64,000 bases of DNA from the NCBI GenBank assembly GCA_016716265.1, contig JADJWQ010000003.1, positions 1-64,000 on the forward strand, given 5' to 3'. Below are positions 17,388 to 25,845 of the stretch, piece after piece. Under the pieces are notes generated by a model that was given only the letters and a program-made list of their open reading frames with translations, did not search any database and was not told the origin of the DNA. The DNA is from Planctomycetota bacterium. GTDB taxonomy: Bacteria; Planctomycetota; UBA1135; UBA2386. Position 1 is the first letter of the stretch, and the number at the start of each line of letters is the position of its first letter. The position numbers and the translations under genes are program-made.

Positions 17388-17621
17388 CGAGCCTCCGTTC
17401 CTTCCGATGGCCCGGGCATGCTCCCACGTCCGGTATCCGGCGTCCACGGGGTCCGGCCGCGCCGCAGCGCAGAGGCGGCGGCCGTCGAGGCGGATCTCCG
17501 CTGCAGACCCCGGCTTCGCCATCCTCCCGGACCCGCACGCCCGAACACCTGGACGCGACGCACTCCACGACCGTGCGCACCGCGGCACCCGGTCGTCCCG
17601 AAGCGACCGGGCGGACCACCC

Positions 17622-19616
17622 TCAGCCCGCCGCGCCCACGCCCGTGACCCATGCCGCACAGGCCGCCACCGCGAGGCCCCAGCAGGCGAGCGCCACCGGT
17701 GGCAGCAGCACCCAGGTCCACAGCGTCGCCCAGCCGAGCGGGAGGCGCGGAAAGTAGAACTCGGGGCGGCGGCCGAAGAACCAGCCGGTCCGGCGCAGCA
17801 GGCCGAAGCGGATGTTCACCAGGTGGAAGCCCGCGACCGCGAGCTCGGAGCGATACAGGACTCCGCCGAGCAGCTCGGTGACGGCCTGCGCGTGGCCGTC
17901 GTGCACCGCCGCGAGGGCGTCGGCGCTCGCCGCGACGGAGCGCTGCAACGCCGGGTCGGCGATGCTCGAGCGCGAGCCACCGGTCCAGCGAGCACGGTTC
18001 TCGACCAGCGGGCGGCGGAACCAGGTGACCTCCTCGGCATCCTCGACGAGCTCCGGCATCCGCAATGCGGGCTCGGTGTGCGCGGGCAGCAGCCGTGCCC
18101 ATTGCGTGCAGAGGACCTGCTGGTGCTCGGTACGCCCCGACCCACCGCAGATACCGCAGGTGACCATGCGGGTGCGCGCGACCTGCCGCGTGCGCTGCAC
18201 GGAGCGCCCGTCGACGTACTCGGTGTAGTACTCGGTCTCGTAGTAGGTCTCCTGGACCTGCCCGCTGCCACCGCACCGCGCACACGTCTTCACGACGTTC
18301 CACTCCTGCCCGAGCGGCAGCGGATCGAGCCAGTTGACGTAGCCGCGCGGGACGTTCAGCGGGAACCGCGCCTCGTCCCACGCGGGCACCTGCGGCCAGC
18401 GCAATCCGGCGTACGTCCCCCAGCCGCCCGCCAGCTCGACGTAGCGCCGCACGGTCATGAAGCGCAGCGTGGCCACCGCGCAGGGCCGGTGCGCGGCATC
18501 GGCGCGACGCATGTAGCGGCCGAAGCTCCGCGTCACCAGCTCGCCGGCCTCCTCGATGTTCTTGACGCCACGCGTCACGCGCTCGCCGAGCGCACCGAGG
18601 TCCAGCGCCGGCAGCTCACAGCCGGCGTCGCCGTGCAGCTTCGCGAGCCACGGCACCTGCTCGGCGATCGCCGCGGACACCGGCTCGTAGACGCGCGCGC
18701 GACGCCGGTAGCGCAGCGCGAGGCGCAGGTCGGCGACCATCCGCAGCGACCACAGCCCCGCCGCGCAGCCGGCGCCCTGGAGCAGCGCGGTCGGACCGTG
18801 GTGCACGGCGAGCGCGGCGAGCGGCGACAGCGCCGACGCACCCACCGCGAGCTGCATCCGCCCGAACGGCAGCAGCAGGTAGTGGCGGTTCGTGAACAGC
18901 GCGATCGCGAACAGCGCAGCGCCGATGTAGGCGACGGCGAACGACACCCCGTGGAGCTCGGCAGGCAGCATCCAGAGCACGGCGAGCTGCCCGCGGACGG
19001 CAGCGACGACCCCGCGGTCGTCCGCGTGGGCGAACGCGAGCCACGCCACGCCGCCGAGCAGCACCGCGAACAGCGCCCGACCCCACATTCCCGCGCGCCA
19101 GCCGGGCGCCACCCGGTTCGGGAACCGCTCGGCGCCGAGCGTCTCGAGCCGATCGTGCGGGAACCGGTCGACGAGCTCGTCGACGCGCACCCGCACGGCG
19201 GGCGGCGCGCCGGGGTCCACGTGCAGCACGCGGTCCCGCCAGCCGCGGCGCAGCCCGCGCAGCACGACCGCCGCGACGACCGCGACCGCCGCCGCGACGG
19301 CCAGCTCGCGGTCGAGCGTGTGCCGCCGGTCGTAGACCTGCCACGCGAGCCAGCCGGACCGCAGCGCGGCGACGATCGCCGCCACCGACCCGATCCACAG
19401 CACGCCGTGCACGACGCCGACCAGACCGCGGACCGGCACGATCTCATGGCAACGCGTGCGCAGCAGCGTCAACGGGCTCACCGGAGCGAGCAGCCTGCGC
19501 AGCACGCTGAGGCCGACCAGCAGCGCGAACGCCACCGCGATCACCAACACGGCCTGCGCGACCGGGGACTCGACCTCGCGACCGATCCGACGGATCCCTT
19601 CGAGCAGCTCGGACAT
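17622..19616 (-). CDS. Multipass membrane protein with DnaJ-type zinc motifs
   Basis: 664 residues from ATG 19616 ('MSELLEGIRRIG'). Hydrophobic segments occur at about residues 20-42 ('AVLVIAVAFALLVGL'), 65-85, 105-125, 185-205, 230-260 and 280-310, with a final one or two at the C-terminus ('LLPPVALACWGLAVAACAAW'). A soluble part at about residues 445-505 holds two zinc-finger-like motifs, 'CARCGGSGQV' and 'CGICGGSGRT', spaced as in the DnaJ cysteine-rich domain. Between them sits a Tyr/Glu-rich stretch. No enzyme motif is recognisable. It could be a membrane scaffold or redox-sensing protein. It is the last gene of a minus-strand group with the glycosidase-like and HTTM genes. Confidence 0.75.
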   Translation of the reverse strand: MSELLEGIRRIGREVESPVAQAVLVIAVAFALLVGLSVLRRLLAPVSPLTLLRTRCHEIVPVRGLVGVVHGVLWIGSVAAIVAALRSGWLAWQVYDRRHTLDRELAVAAAVAVVAAVVLRGLRRGWRDRVLHVDPGAPPAVRVRVDELVDRFPHDRLETLGAERFPNRVAPGWRAGMWGRALFAVLLGGVAWLAFAHADDRGVVAAVRGQLAVLWMLPAELHGVSFAVAYIGAALFAIALFTNRHYLLLPFGRMQLAVGASALSPLAALAVHHGPTALLQGAGCAAGLWSLRMVADLRLALRYRRRARVYEPVSAAIAEQVPWLAKLHGDAGCELPALDLGALGERVTRGVKNIEEAGELVTRSFGRYMRRADAAHRPCAVATLRFMTVRRYVELAGGWGTYAGLRWPQVPAWDEARFPLNVPRGYVNWLDPLPLGQEWNVVKTCARCGGSGQVQETYYETEYYTEYVDGRSVQRTRQVARTRMVTCGICGGSGRTEHQQVLCTQWARLLPAHTEPALRMPELVEDAEEVTWFRRPLVENRARWTGGSRSSIADPALQRSVAASADALAAVHDGHAQAVTELLGGVLYRSELAVAGFHLVNIRFGLLRRTGWFFGRRPEFYFPRLPLGWATLWTWVLLPPVALACWGLAVAACAAWVTGVGAAG

Positions 19617-19711
19617 CACGACCTCGGGCGCGCTCCGGGGCACGCGACCCGTGAGCGGAGACGCGCCGCAGAGCGAAGGGGCCGGCAGCTACGTTTCGTC
19701 GCCCGGCTCGC

Positions 19712-19939
19712 TCAGCCGGCATCCTCCCGGTCGTCGTCCGATCGACCGGTCGCCGCGGACCCGGGCGCCGGATCCGCTCGCGGAGGCGGCTGTGCCGCTG
19801 GCCCCACCCGCTCCGCGCGCGCCAGCACCGATGCCAGCTCGCTCAGCTCGCCGACGATCTCGAGCCGGCGCAGGATCGCGGCGGGCGACATGTCGGCGGA
19901 CACTCCTCGGCTCGCGCGCTTCGCGTCCGGCTCCGTCAT
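19712..19939 (-). CDS. Small hypothetical protein (75 aa)
   Basis: Reads 'MTEPDAKRASRGVSADMSPA' and contains one helix-like stretch, 'ILRRLEIVGELSELASVLARA', followed by a Pro/Asp/Arg-rich tail. There is no signal peptide or membrane segment. It lies 95 bases upstream of the membrane-protein start and 95 bases after the glycosidase-like gene, on the same strand. It could be a small regulator or accessory protein; nothing identifies it. Codon use and position support it as a gene only moderately. Confidence 0.5.
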   Translation of the reverse strand: MTEPDAKRASRGVSADMSPAAILRRLEIVGELSELASVLARAERVGPAAQPPPRADPAPGSAATGRSDDDREDAG

Positions 19940-20034
19940 CACACATCCTCGCGCAGGCCTGACCCGTCGAGATCCAGGGGCTCGTTCGTGAGATCCACGG
20001 CCGCACGCTGGTACCCCCCGACCACCGCGGCGCG

Positions 20035-21933
20035 TCAGCCGGGTCCGGCGCCCTCCTCCAACAGCAGCGTGGCGAACGCGCAGCCGGCGGCGGCGAACCA
20101 GCAGTTGCCGTTGTGGAACGACGCCTTGCGCGCGCGGCCGTCGGGGTGCACGTAGTGCGCCTGCCCGAACGGGCCCTCGCGCGTCAGCTCCTGGATCGCG
20201 CGCAACCACTCGAGCGCGCGGTCGCGCCGGCCGAAGCGGAGCAGCACCGATGCGGCGAGGGCGGGCCAGCCGTCGTAGGCGCCGGTCGCCTGATGGTCGG
20301 CGCGGAAGGTCTGGAAGCTCGGCAGCGCGCGCGTCAGCGCGTCCGGGTCGCGCGGCGACAGGGCGCGACACCAATCGGCCGTCACGAGCTCGCGCTCGAA
20401 GAACGCGACCATGCCGTCGCGCACCGCGGCCGGCAGATCGGCGGTCATGCAGCGGCCGACGTAGACGAAGTCGAGGATCGTCGCGACCACGCGGCGGCTG
20501 CCGTCGGGCTGCAGGCACGCGAACGGGCCGCCGGCGTACAGCGCGAGCACGTCGCCGGCGAGCGCGTCGGCGTCGTGCGCGTAGCGGGCCTCGCCGGTCA
20601 GCGCGGCGAGGAAGCGCATGGCCTGGACGTTCAGCGCATTGAACGCCGCGATGCGGTGCTCGTAGGTGCTGACGCACTCGAGGATGTTCTGGCACGCACC
20701 GTAGTCGGTCAGGCCGGGCCGGGCGCAGCTCCGCAGGTACGGCAGGTGGCGCAGCGCCCAGGCGCGGTCGCCGGTCACGCGCACGTAGTCGGCGACGCAC
20801 GACAAGAGCCCGCCGGCATTGACGCCGTACTCCATGCCGGCACCCTGCCCGCTGACGGTCTCGAGCCCCCAGTGCCGGTGCAGGTCGACGCGCATCATCG
20901 CCTCGAGCTGCGCGCGCAGCACCGCCGGATCGAGCCGTGCGAGCAGCGGTGCCTGGAACGTCAGCTCCCACAGGAAGCTGGTCGTCATCCCGCCCTCCGG
21001 ACCGAGCGCGACATAGGCACTCTCGAGCCGGCCGGGTGCGGCGGCCGACTCGCTCCAGATGCACTGGCCGCCGGTGGCGACGAGCGACCGCGGCGTCGGC
21101 GCGCGCACCAGCCGCCGCGTCTGCAGCAACGACAGCACGCCCATCGCGTAGAGCCGCTCGAGCGCTCCTCCGCACCACGGCAGGTGGCCCGAGAACACGT
21201 CGTTGTCCGGGGTGAACGCCGCCTCCCAGCAATGCTCCCAGGACCGGCGGGCGTCGTCCCAACCCGCCTCCACGTCGAGCGGCGCGAGGTCCTGCTCGCA
21301 GCCCTGCACGCCGGTCCACACGACCTCGTCGCCGGCGGCGACGGTGAGCTCGGCGATGCCGACCCGGCCGCGCGCGCAGGGCAGCTCGCCGTCCAGCCAT
21401 GCCTGCAGGTCGGTCCACACACCGCGGCGCCCGGGCACGGCGATGTCGGCGGCGCCGAAGGTCTTGGTGTCGTCGAGCCGGAAGCCCGCCGCGGTCTCGA
21501 CCACGTTGAGCATCGGCACGTCCTCGGGCGGCAGGTTCCAGTAGTCGGTGAACCGCCACACGCGCGGCAGCCCGCCGAACGCGAGCGCGAAGGTCCCGGC
21601 GCGCTCGAACCGCAGGCGCACGATCACCGCATCGCGCCCGGCCGGCATGCGCACCGCGCTCGCCACACCGTGGCCGCGCCGCTCGATCTCGTACGCCTTC
21701 CACCGGTATGCGACGCCATCGCGAGGCACGCGGCGGACGCGCTCGCCGAACCGCTCGAACAGCAGCCCGAGCGGCGTCGCGATGCCGGTCGGCGGGCAGA
21801 TCCAGTTCTGCACGCCGGCGACGCCCCAGGCCGCCTGCACCATGCCGACGAAGTTCACGAGCGCCGGCAGGCTGAAGTCGGTCTCGCGCTCTGGTCGCTG
21901 CCAGTCGGAGGCGAGCTCGTCGAGGCTCAGCAT
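20035..21933 (-). CDS. Six-hairpin glycosidase-like protein (632 aa)
   Basis: Starts at ATG 21933 ('MLSLDELASDWQRPERET'), eight bases after the stop of the membrane protein upstream. An N-terminal beta-rich part (to about residue 240) is followed by an all-helical part with aromatic and acidic motifs. These include 'GHLPWCGGALERLYAMGVLSL', 'GMTTSFLWELTFQAPLLARL', 'GAGMEYGVNAGGLLSCVADY' and 'QATGAYDGWPALAASVLLRF'. The pattern resembles (alpha/alpha)6 glycosidases such as GH63/GH37-like or MGH1-type domains. No signal peptide is visible, so it would act in the cytoplasm. Close linkage to the HTTM-type protein suggests a shared pathway. The family is inferred from motif layout, not from a search. 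Confidence 0.6.
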   Translation of the reverse strand: MLSLDELASDWQRPERETDFSLPALVNFVGMVQAAWGVAGVQNWICPPTGIATPLGLLFERFGERVRRVPRDGVAYRWKAYEIERRGHGVASAVRMPAGRDAVIVRLRFERAGTFALAFGGLPRVWRFTDYWNLPPEDVPMLNVVETAAGFRLDDTKTFGAADIAVPGRRGVWTDLQAWLDGELPCARGRVGIAELTVAAGDEVVWTGVQGCEQDLAPLDVEAGWDDARRSWEHCWEAAFTPDNDVFSGHLPWCGGALERLYAMGVLSLLQTRRLVRAPTPRSLVATGGQCIWSESAAAPGRLESAYVALGPEGGMTTSFLWELTFQAPLLARLDPAVLRAQLEAMMRVDLHRHWGLETVSGQGAGMEYGVNAGGLLSCVADYVRVTGDRAWALRHLPYLRSCARPGLTDYGACQNILECVSTYEHRIAAFNALNVQAMRFLAALTGEARYAHDADALAGDVLALYAGGPFACLQPDGSRRVVATILDFVYVGRCMTADLPAAVRDGMVAFFERELVTADWCRALSPRDPDALTRALPSFQTFRADHQATGAYDGWPALAASVLLRFGRRDRALEWLRAIQELTREGPFGQAHYVHPDGRARKASFHNGNCWFAAAGCAFATLLLEEGAGPG

Positions 21934-21941
21934 GGCGATCG

Positions 21942-23657
21942 CTATCCGCGCACCTTGCCGTCGTCGCTCTCGACGTAGCCGGCATTGAAACCCGGCAGAT
22001 CGATGATCCGCCCGTTCGCGTACCTGAGCAGCAGCTCGTCGATCTGCTTCGGCGTCGGCTCCGGGCAGCAGACGGCCTGCGCGGCACTGGCGTCGATCTC
22101 GATCGTCATCACGTGGTCGTCGCGCAGTCGCCGCAGCTCGTCGCCGTCGAAGTACTCCTCGCGGTAGTGCAGCGACACGCGCACGACCTCCTCCTGGCCG
22201 CGGAAGCGCGGCAGCTCGCCCCAGTAGAACACCTGGTCGCCCGGCGCCTTCAGCCAGCGCAGTGCGCGCGGCAGCACGCGCTTCCTGGCGCCGCCGTTCA
22301 GCGCGTGGAAGAAGCGCTTCAGGTAGGCGACGTGGTTCTGTGCGAGCGCCTCGTCGCGCGGCTCGATGCCGAACCGCTCGCGCACGCCCTCGAGTCGCGC
22401 GAGGTCCGGCCCGGCCGCGCGGATCGCGTCGCGCAGCTCGTGCTTCCACACCTCGCCGAGGTGGTAGGTGATGCCGCGCGCGGGCGCCAGGAAGCAGGCG
22501 TGCACCTTGCCGTACAGCCGCTCGTTCGGGCACATGAAGTCGTTGTGGAGCCCGTAGACCGCGCCGCTCCGGCCGTGCGCCCGCCAGTGCATCCGCTGCG
22601 TGAACGGCGTGTCCCACCAGCCGAGCGGAATGGGCTTCCACAGCCGGTGCCGCAGCGGGAACGCGACCATGTAGACGATCGCCACGAGCGTCGGCCATAC
22701 GCCGAACACCTGGTCCGTCACCGCGGCCGGCAGCAGCAGCAACATGGCCGCCACCGCGAGGTTCGTCGTCACCCAGTCCCAGAACAGCAGCCCCGACACG
22801 GCGAACACGCCGAGGTGGAACGCGGCCCAGCCGACGCAGAACGCGATGCCGAGATCCCGGTGCAGCAGCGCGAGCGGCGCGAGCAGCTCGATCGTGAACG
22901 CGTAGAGCTGCATCGGCCGCTCGACCACCTTCAGCACACGGATCGCGCGGCGCCAGGTCCGCCACGGCAGGAACCGCGCCCAGCCCCAGCTATAGGCACT
23001 CGCGGCGAGGTGGTGCAGGCGATTGTCCTTCACCCACGAGTACCAATGCGGCCCGAGCCAGATCTTCGCCAGCGCCGTGATGATGTAGTGCGAGATCTGG
23101 ATCGTCAGCACGAAGAACGCGAGGCCCGCCGTGTCCGTGAACGGTCGGTCGGCGCCCGGCCCGGCGAGCGCCGCGGACAGCCCGGCGCCGCACAGCCAGG
23201 TGACGACCGCGATCAGCACCCGCATCGGCAGCGTCGCGTGGTGCTCCCACAGCGCGAACGGGTACGACAGCAGCACCGCGACCGGCAGCAGCAACGCCGG
23301 GCTGACGAACGCCCCCGCCGTCGCGACGACGAGGCCCCAGCGCGCGACGCGGTCGCGGTCGCCGAACACCGGGTCGATGTCGCGCGTCGCGGCCTTCCAC
23401 GTCAGCAGCACCGCCAACGCCAACGCGAGCACACGGACCGCAACCCCCTGCGGCACGTCGCTCCACCGCCACGGCACGGCCAGCGCCGCTCCGAGCGCGA
23501 CGAGCGTGGCCACGATCGCACCGTCGGTGCGCAGCCCGACACGCCGCAGCAGCCGCACGACGCCGTCGCGGCGCGTCGCGAGGTCGACGAGCCAGTAGCC
23601 GCCGGTCATCAGCAGCAGGTCGACGCCGTCCATCCGGTCGAGGGCCATCGGCGCCAT
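21942..23657 (-). CDS. HTTM-type multipass membrane protein with soluble C-terminal domain
   Basis: About 571 residues; start chosen at ATG 23657 ('MAPMALDRMDGVDLLL'), with ATG 23648 equally possible. About eight hydrophobic segments fill residues 10-340. 'IQISHYIITALAKIWLGPHW' followed by 'NRLHHLAASAYSWGW' resembles the HTTM domain related to vitamin K-dependent gamma-carboxylase. From about residue 345 the protein is soluble ('GLHNDFMCPNERLYGKVHAC', 'YHREEYFDGDELRRLRDDH'). The stop lies eight bases before the glycosidase-like gene, so they are likely cotranslated. Catalysis is not established for bacterial HTTM proteins of this kind, so no reaction is assigned. Confidence 0.68.
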   Translation of the reverse strand: MAPMALDRMDGVDLLLMTGGYWLVDLATRRDGVVRLLRRVGLRTDGAIVATLVALGAALAVPWRWSDVPQGVAVRVLALALAVLLTWKAATRDIDPVFGDRDRVARWGLVVATAGAFVSPALLLPVAVLLSYPFALWEHHATLPMRVLIAVVTWLCGAGLSAALAGPGADRPFTDTAGLAFFVLTIQISHYIITALAKIWLGPHWYSWVKDNRLHHLAASAYSWGWARFLPWRTWRRAIRVLKVVERPMQLYAFTIELLAPLALLHRDLGIAFCVGWAAFHLGVFAVSGLLFWDWVTTNLAVAAMLLLLPAAVTDQVFGVWPTLVAIVYMVAFPLRHRLWKPIPLGWWDTPFTQRMHWRAHGRSGAVYGLHNDFMCPNERLYGKVHACFLAPARGITYHLGEVWKHELRDAIRAAGPDLARLEGVRERFGIEPRDEALAQNHVAYLKRFFHALNGGARKRVLPRALRWLKAPGDQVFYWGELPRFRGQEEVVRVSLHYREEYFDGDELRRLRDDHVMTIEIDASAAQAVCCPEPTPKQIDELLLRYANGRIIDLPGFNAGYVESDDGKVRG

Positions 23658-23729
23658 CGAAGCAGACGGCGCCCGGCACACCAATCGACCGGCGCGGATT
23701 CGACCGCGCGCGGCGCGGGCCCGGCGGCG

Positions 23730-24212
23730 TCAGGCCTCGCGCCGCCGGCCGCTGCCGAGCTCGCGCGACTCGAGGGTGCTGCGGCCGCCGGCGAAGTCGA
23801 CCGTCGCGATCGTCGCGAACGACGGCCGCTCCTCCTTGGAGCGCTGCCACACGGCGCGCTGGCAGCGCAGCCGGAGCACCGTGCGCCCCTCGTTCCCCTC
23901 GCGCCGCACGCGCAGGCCGAGCAGGCGCACCTCCTCGAAGCGCGTCTCGATCGTCCAGGTCCGGCCGTCGACGACGGTCTTCTCGAACAGCCACGCCGAC
24001 ACGATCGGCTCCGCACTCGCGACGCGGTGCGCGAGCTCGGGCAGGTCCGCGGTGCCGACCAGCTCCACCTCGACCAGCGACACGGTCGCGCCGCTCCCTC
24101 CACTCGGCCCGTCGAAGCCGAGCCGGTACGCCGCGACCTCGATCGCGCCCTCGAAGCCTGCCGCACGGCAGCTCCCGTCCACACCGTGGATCCGCAGAAA
24201 CACGTCCGCCAT
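23730..24212 (-). CDS. Hcp-family (type VI secretion tube-like) protein
   Basis: 160 residues from ATG 24212. The N-terminus 'MADVFLRIHGVDGSCRAAGF' followed by 'EGAIEVAAYRLGFDGP' matches the start of Hcp proteins ('MA-diFLkidGi.Ges....h...ieV.s...g'). Helix-containing 'TADLPELAHRVASAEPI' and the strand 'WTIETRFEEVRLLGLRVRRE' fit the Hcp barrel layout. Usual length is 150-170. No other type VI genes are in the window, so this is either an orphan Hcp or a related extracellular-tube protein. It is transcribed divergently from the sulfatase with only 88 bases between. Confidence 0.65.
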   Translation of the reverse strand: MADVFLRIHGVDGSCRAAGFEGAIEVAAYRLGFDGPSGGSGATVSLVEVELVGTADLPELAHRVASAEPIVSAWLFEKTVVDGRTWTIETRFEEVRLLGLRVRREGNEGRTVLRLRCQRAVWQRSKEERPSFATIATVDFAGGRSTLESRELGSGRRREA

Positions 24213-24300
24213 GCCGAGAGTGTCGCAGCGCGATGCGCTCGCACAAGCGTCGGCCGTGGTCCTTGGAACCGCGGCGTCTCCGCGCGATCCTGGGCGCGCC

Positions 24301-25845
24301 ATGCGAAGCCGCGCCACGCACTCCACAGCGCTCGCCGTCCTCGTCCTGCTCGCCGCGGGTTCCGCACCTCGCAGCCAGTCTGCCGCGACCGCGCACCGGC
24401 CGAACGTGCTGTTCCTCTACACCGACGACCACGCGGCCGACGCGCTGTCGGCGTACCGCCCGGGCCTGATCGAGACTCCGAACCTCGACCGGATCGCGCG
24501 CGACGGTGCGCTGTTCCGCAACGCGTTCTGCGGCAACTCGATCTGCGGGCCGGCGCGCGCCACCGTGCTGACCGGCCTCCACAGCCACGCGAACGGGTTC
24601 TGCCGCAACGGCGACCGCTTCGACGGCTCGCAGACTACCTTCCCGAAGCTGCTGCGGGCCGCCGGCTACGCGACCGCGGTGATCGGCAAGTGGCACCTCG
24701 GCTCGGAGCCGACCGGCTTCGACCACTGGGAGGTGCTGCCGGGCCAGGGCCAGTACTACAACCCCGACTTCGACACCCCGGCCGGCCGCGTGCGCTTCGA
24801 GGGGCACTCCACCGAGGTCGTCACCGAGCGCGCGCTGCGCTGGCTGCGCGAGGGGCGGCCGAGCGACCGGCCATTCGTGCTGATGTGCCAGTTCAAGGCA
24901 CCGCACCGGCCCTGGCTGCCGGGCCCGCGGGAGCTGCAGCTGCTGGCCGATGCCGACATCCCGCTGCCGCCGACGCTGTTCGACGACTGGTCGGGCCGCG
25001 GCCCGGCCTCGCGCGAGCAGGAGATGACGGTCGCCCGACACCTGTTCCTCGCCTACGACCTGCAGTGTCCGGTCGACGAGGACGAGGAGCTGTTCGGCGC
25101 CTACACCGCGGCGCTGCGCCGCATGACCCCCGCGCAGCGCGCGACCTGGGACCGCGCTTTCGAGGCCGAGAACGCCGCGTTCCGCGCCGACCCGCCGACC
25201 GGCCGCGCGCTGGTCGAATGGAAGTGCCGCCGCTACCTGCGCAACTACCTGCGCTGCGTGCTCGGCGTCGACCGCGCCGTCGGCCGCCTGCTCGACGCGC
25301 TCGACGAGCTCGGCATCGCGGACGACACGCTGGTCGTCTACTCGTCCGACCAGGGCTTCTACCTCGGTGACCACGGCTGGTACGACAAGCGCTGGATGTA
25401 CGAGGAGTCGCTGCGCGTGCCCCTGCTGATGCGCTGGCCCGGTCACCTCGCGCCCGGCACGACGATCGATGCGCTGGTCCAGAACATCGACTTCGCACCG
25501 ACCTTCGTCGACCTGGCGGGATTGCCGGTGCAGGACGCGATGCACGGCACCTCGCTCGTGCCGCTGTTCGACGGCGTCGCCCCGGTCTGGTGGCGCACGT
25601 CGATCTGGTATCGCTACTACGACGGTATTCCGGTGCACGCCGTCCCCGGTCACCGTGGCGTCCGCACGGCGACACACAAGCTGATGGTGTTCGACCGCCC
25701 CGAGCTCGGCACCGAGCTCTACGACCTGCGCGCCGACCCCGACGAGCTCCACAGCATCGCGGACTCGGAGGAGGCCGCCGGCATCCGCCGCGACCTCGAG
25801 GCCGAGCTGCGCCGCCAGGGCCAGCGCTACGGGGACCGCGAGTGA
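24301..25845 (+). CDS. Secreted sulfatase
   Basis: Type I sulfatase that would cleave sulfate esters from polysaccharides outside the cytoplasm. ATG 24301 starts a signal peptide ('MRSRATHSTALAVLVLLAAG'). Metal ligands are expected in 'LFLYTDDHA' (Asp42, Asp43). The formylglycine motif is 'CGPARATVL' with Cys82, so maturation needs a formylglycine-generating enzyme encoded elsewhere. 'GKWHLG' and 'YSSDQGFYLGDHGW' are the other hallmark motifs. The C-terminal 'LYDLRADPDELHSIA' is the family end domain. Length 514, normal. Its stop overlaps the GTG of the next gene. Planctomycetes carry many such enzymes for algal polysaccharides; the substrate here cannot be told. Confidence 0.92.
   Translation: MRSRATHSTALAVLVLLAAGSAPRSQSAATAHRPNVLFLYTDDHAADALSAYRPGLIETPNLDRIARDGALFRNAFCGNSICGPARATVLTGLHSHANGFCRNGDRFDGSQTTFPKLLRAAGYATAVIGKWHLGSEPTGFDHWEVLPGQGQYYNPDFDTPAGRVRFEGHSTEVVTERALRWLREGRPSDRPFVLMCQFKAPHRPWLPGPRELQLLADADIPLPPTLFDDWSGRGPASREQEMTVARHLFLAYDLQCPVDEDEELFGAYTAALRRMTPAQRATWDRAFEAENAAFRADPPTGRALVEWKCRRYLRNYLRCVLGVDRAVGRLLDALDELGIADDTLVVYSSDQGFYLGDHGWYDKRWMYEESLRVPLLMRWPGHLAPGTTIDALVQNIDFAPTFVDLAGLPVQDAMHGTSLVPLFDGVAPVWWRTSIWYRYYDGIPVHAVPGHRGVRTATHKLMVFDRPELGTELYDLRADPDELHSIADSEEAAGIRRDLEAELRRQGQRYGDRE

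Noticed and set aside
22113..25370. A 1085-residue plus-strand open frame across the HTTM, Hcp and sulfatase genes
   Set aside because: It has low-complexity His/Arg/Gln composition and is explained entirely as a shadow of three real genes.
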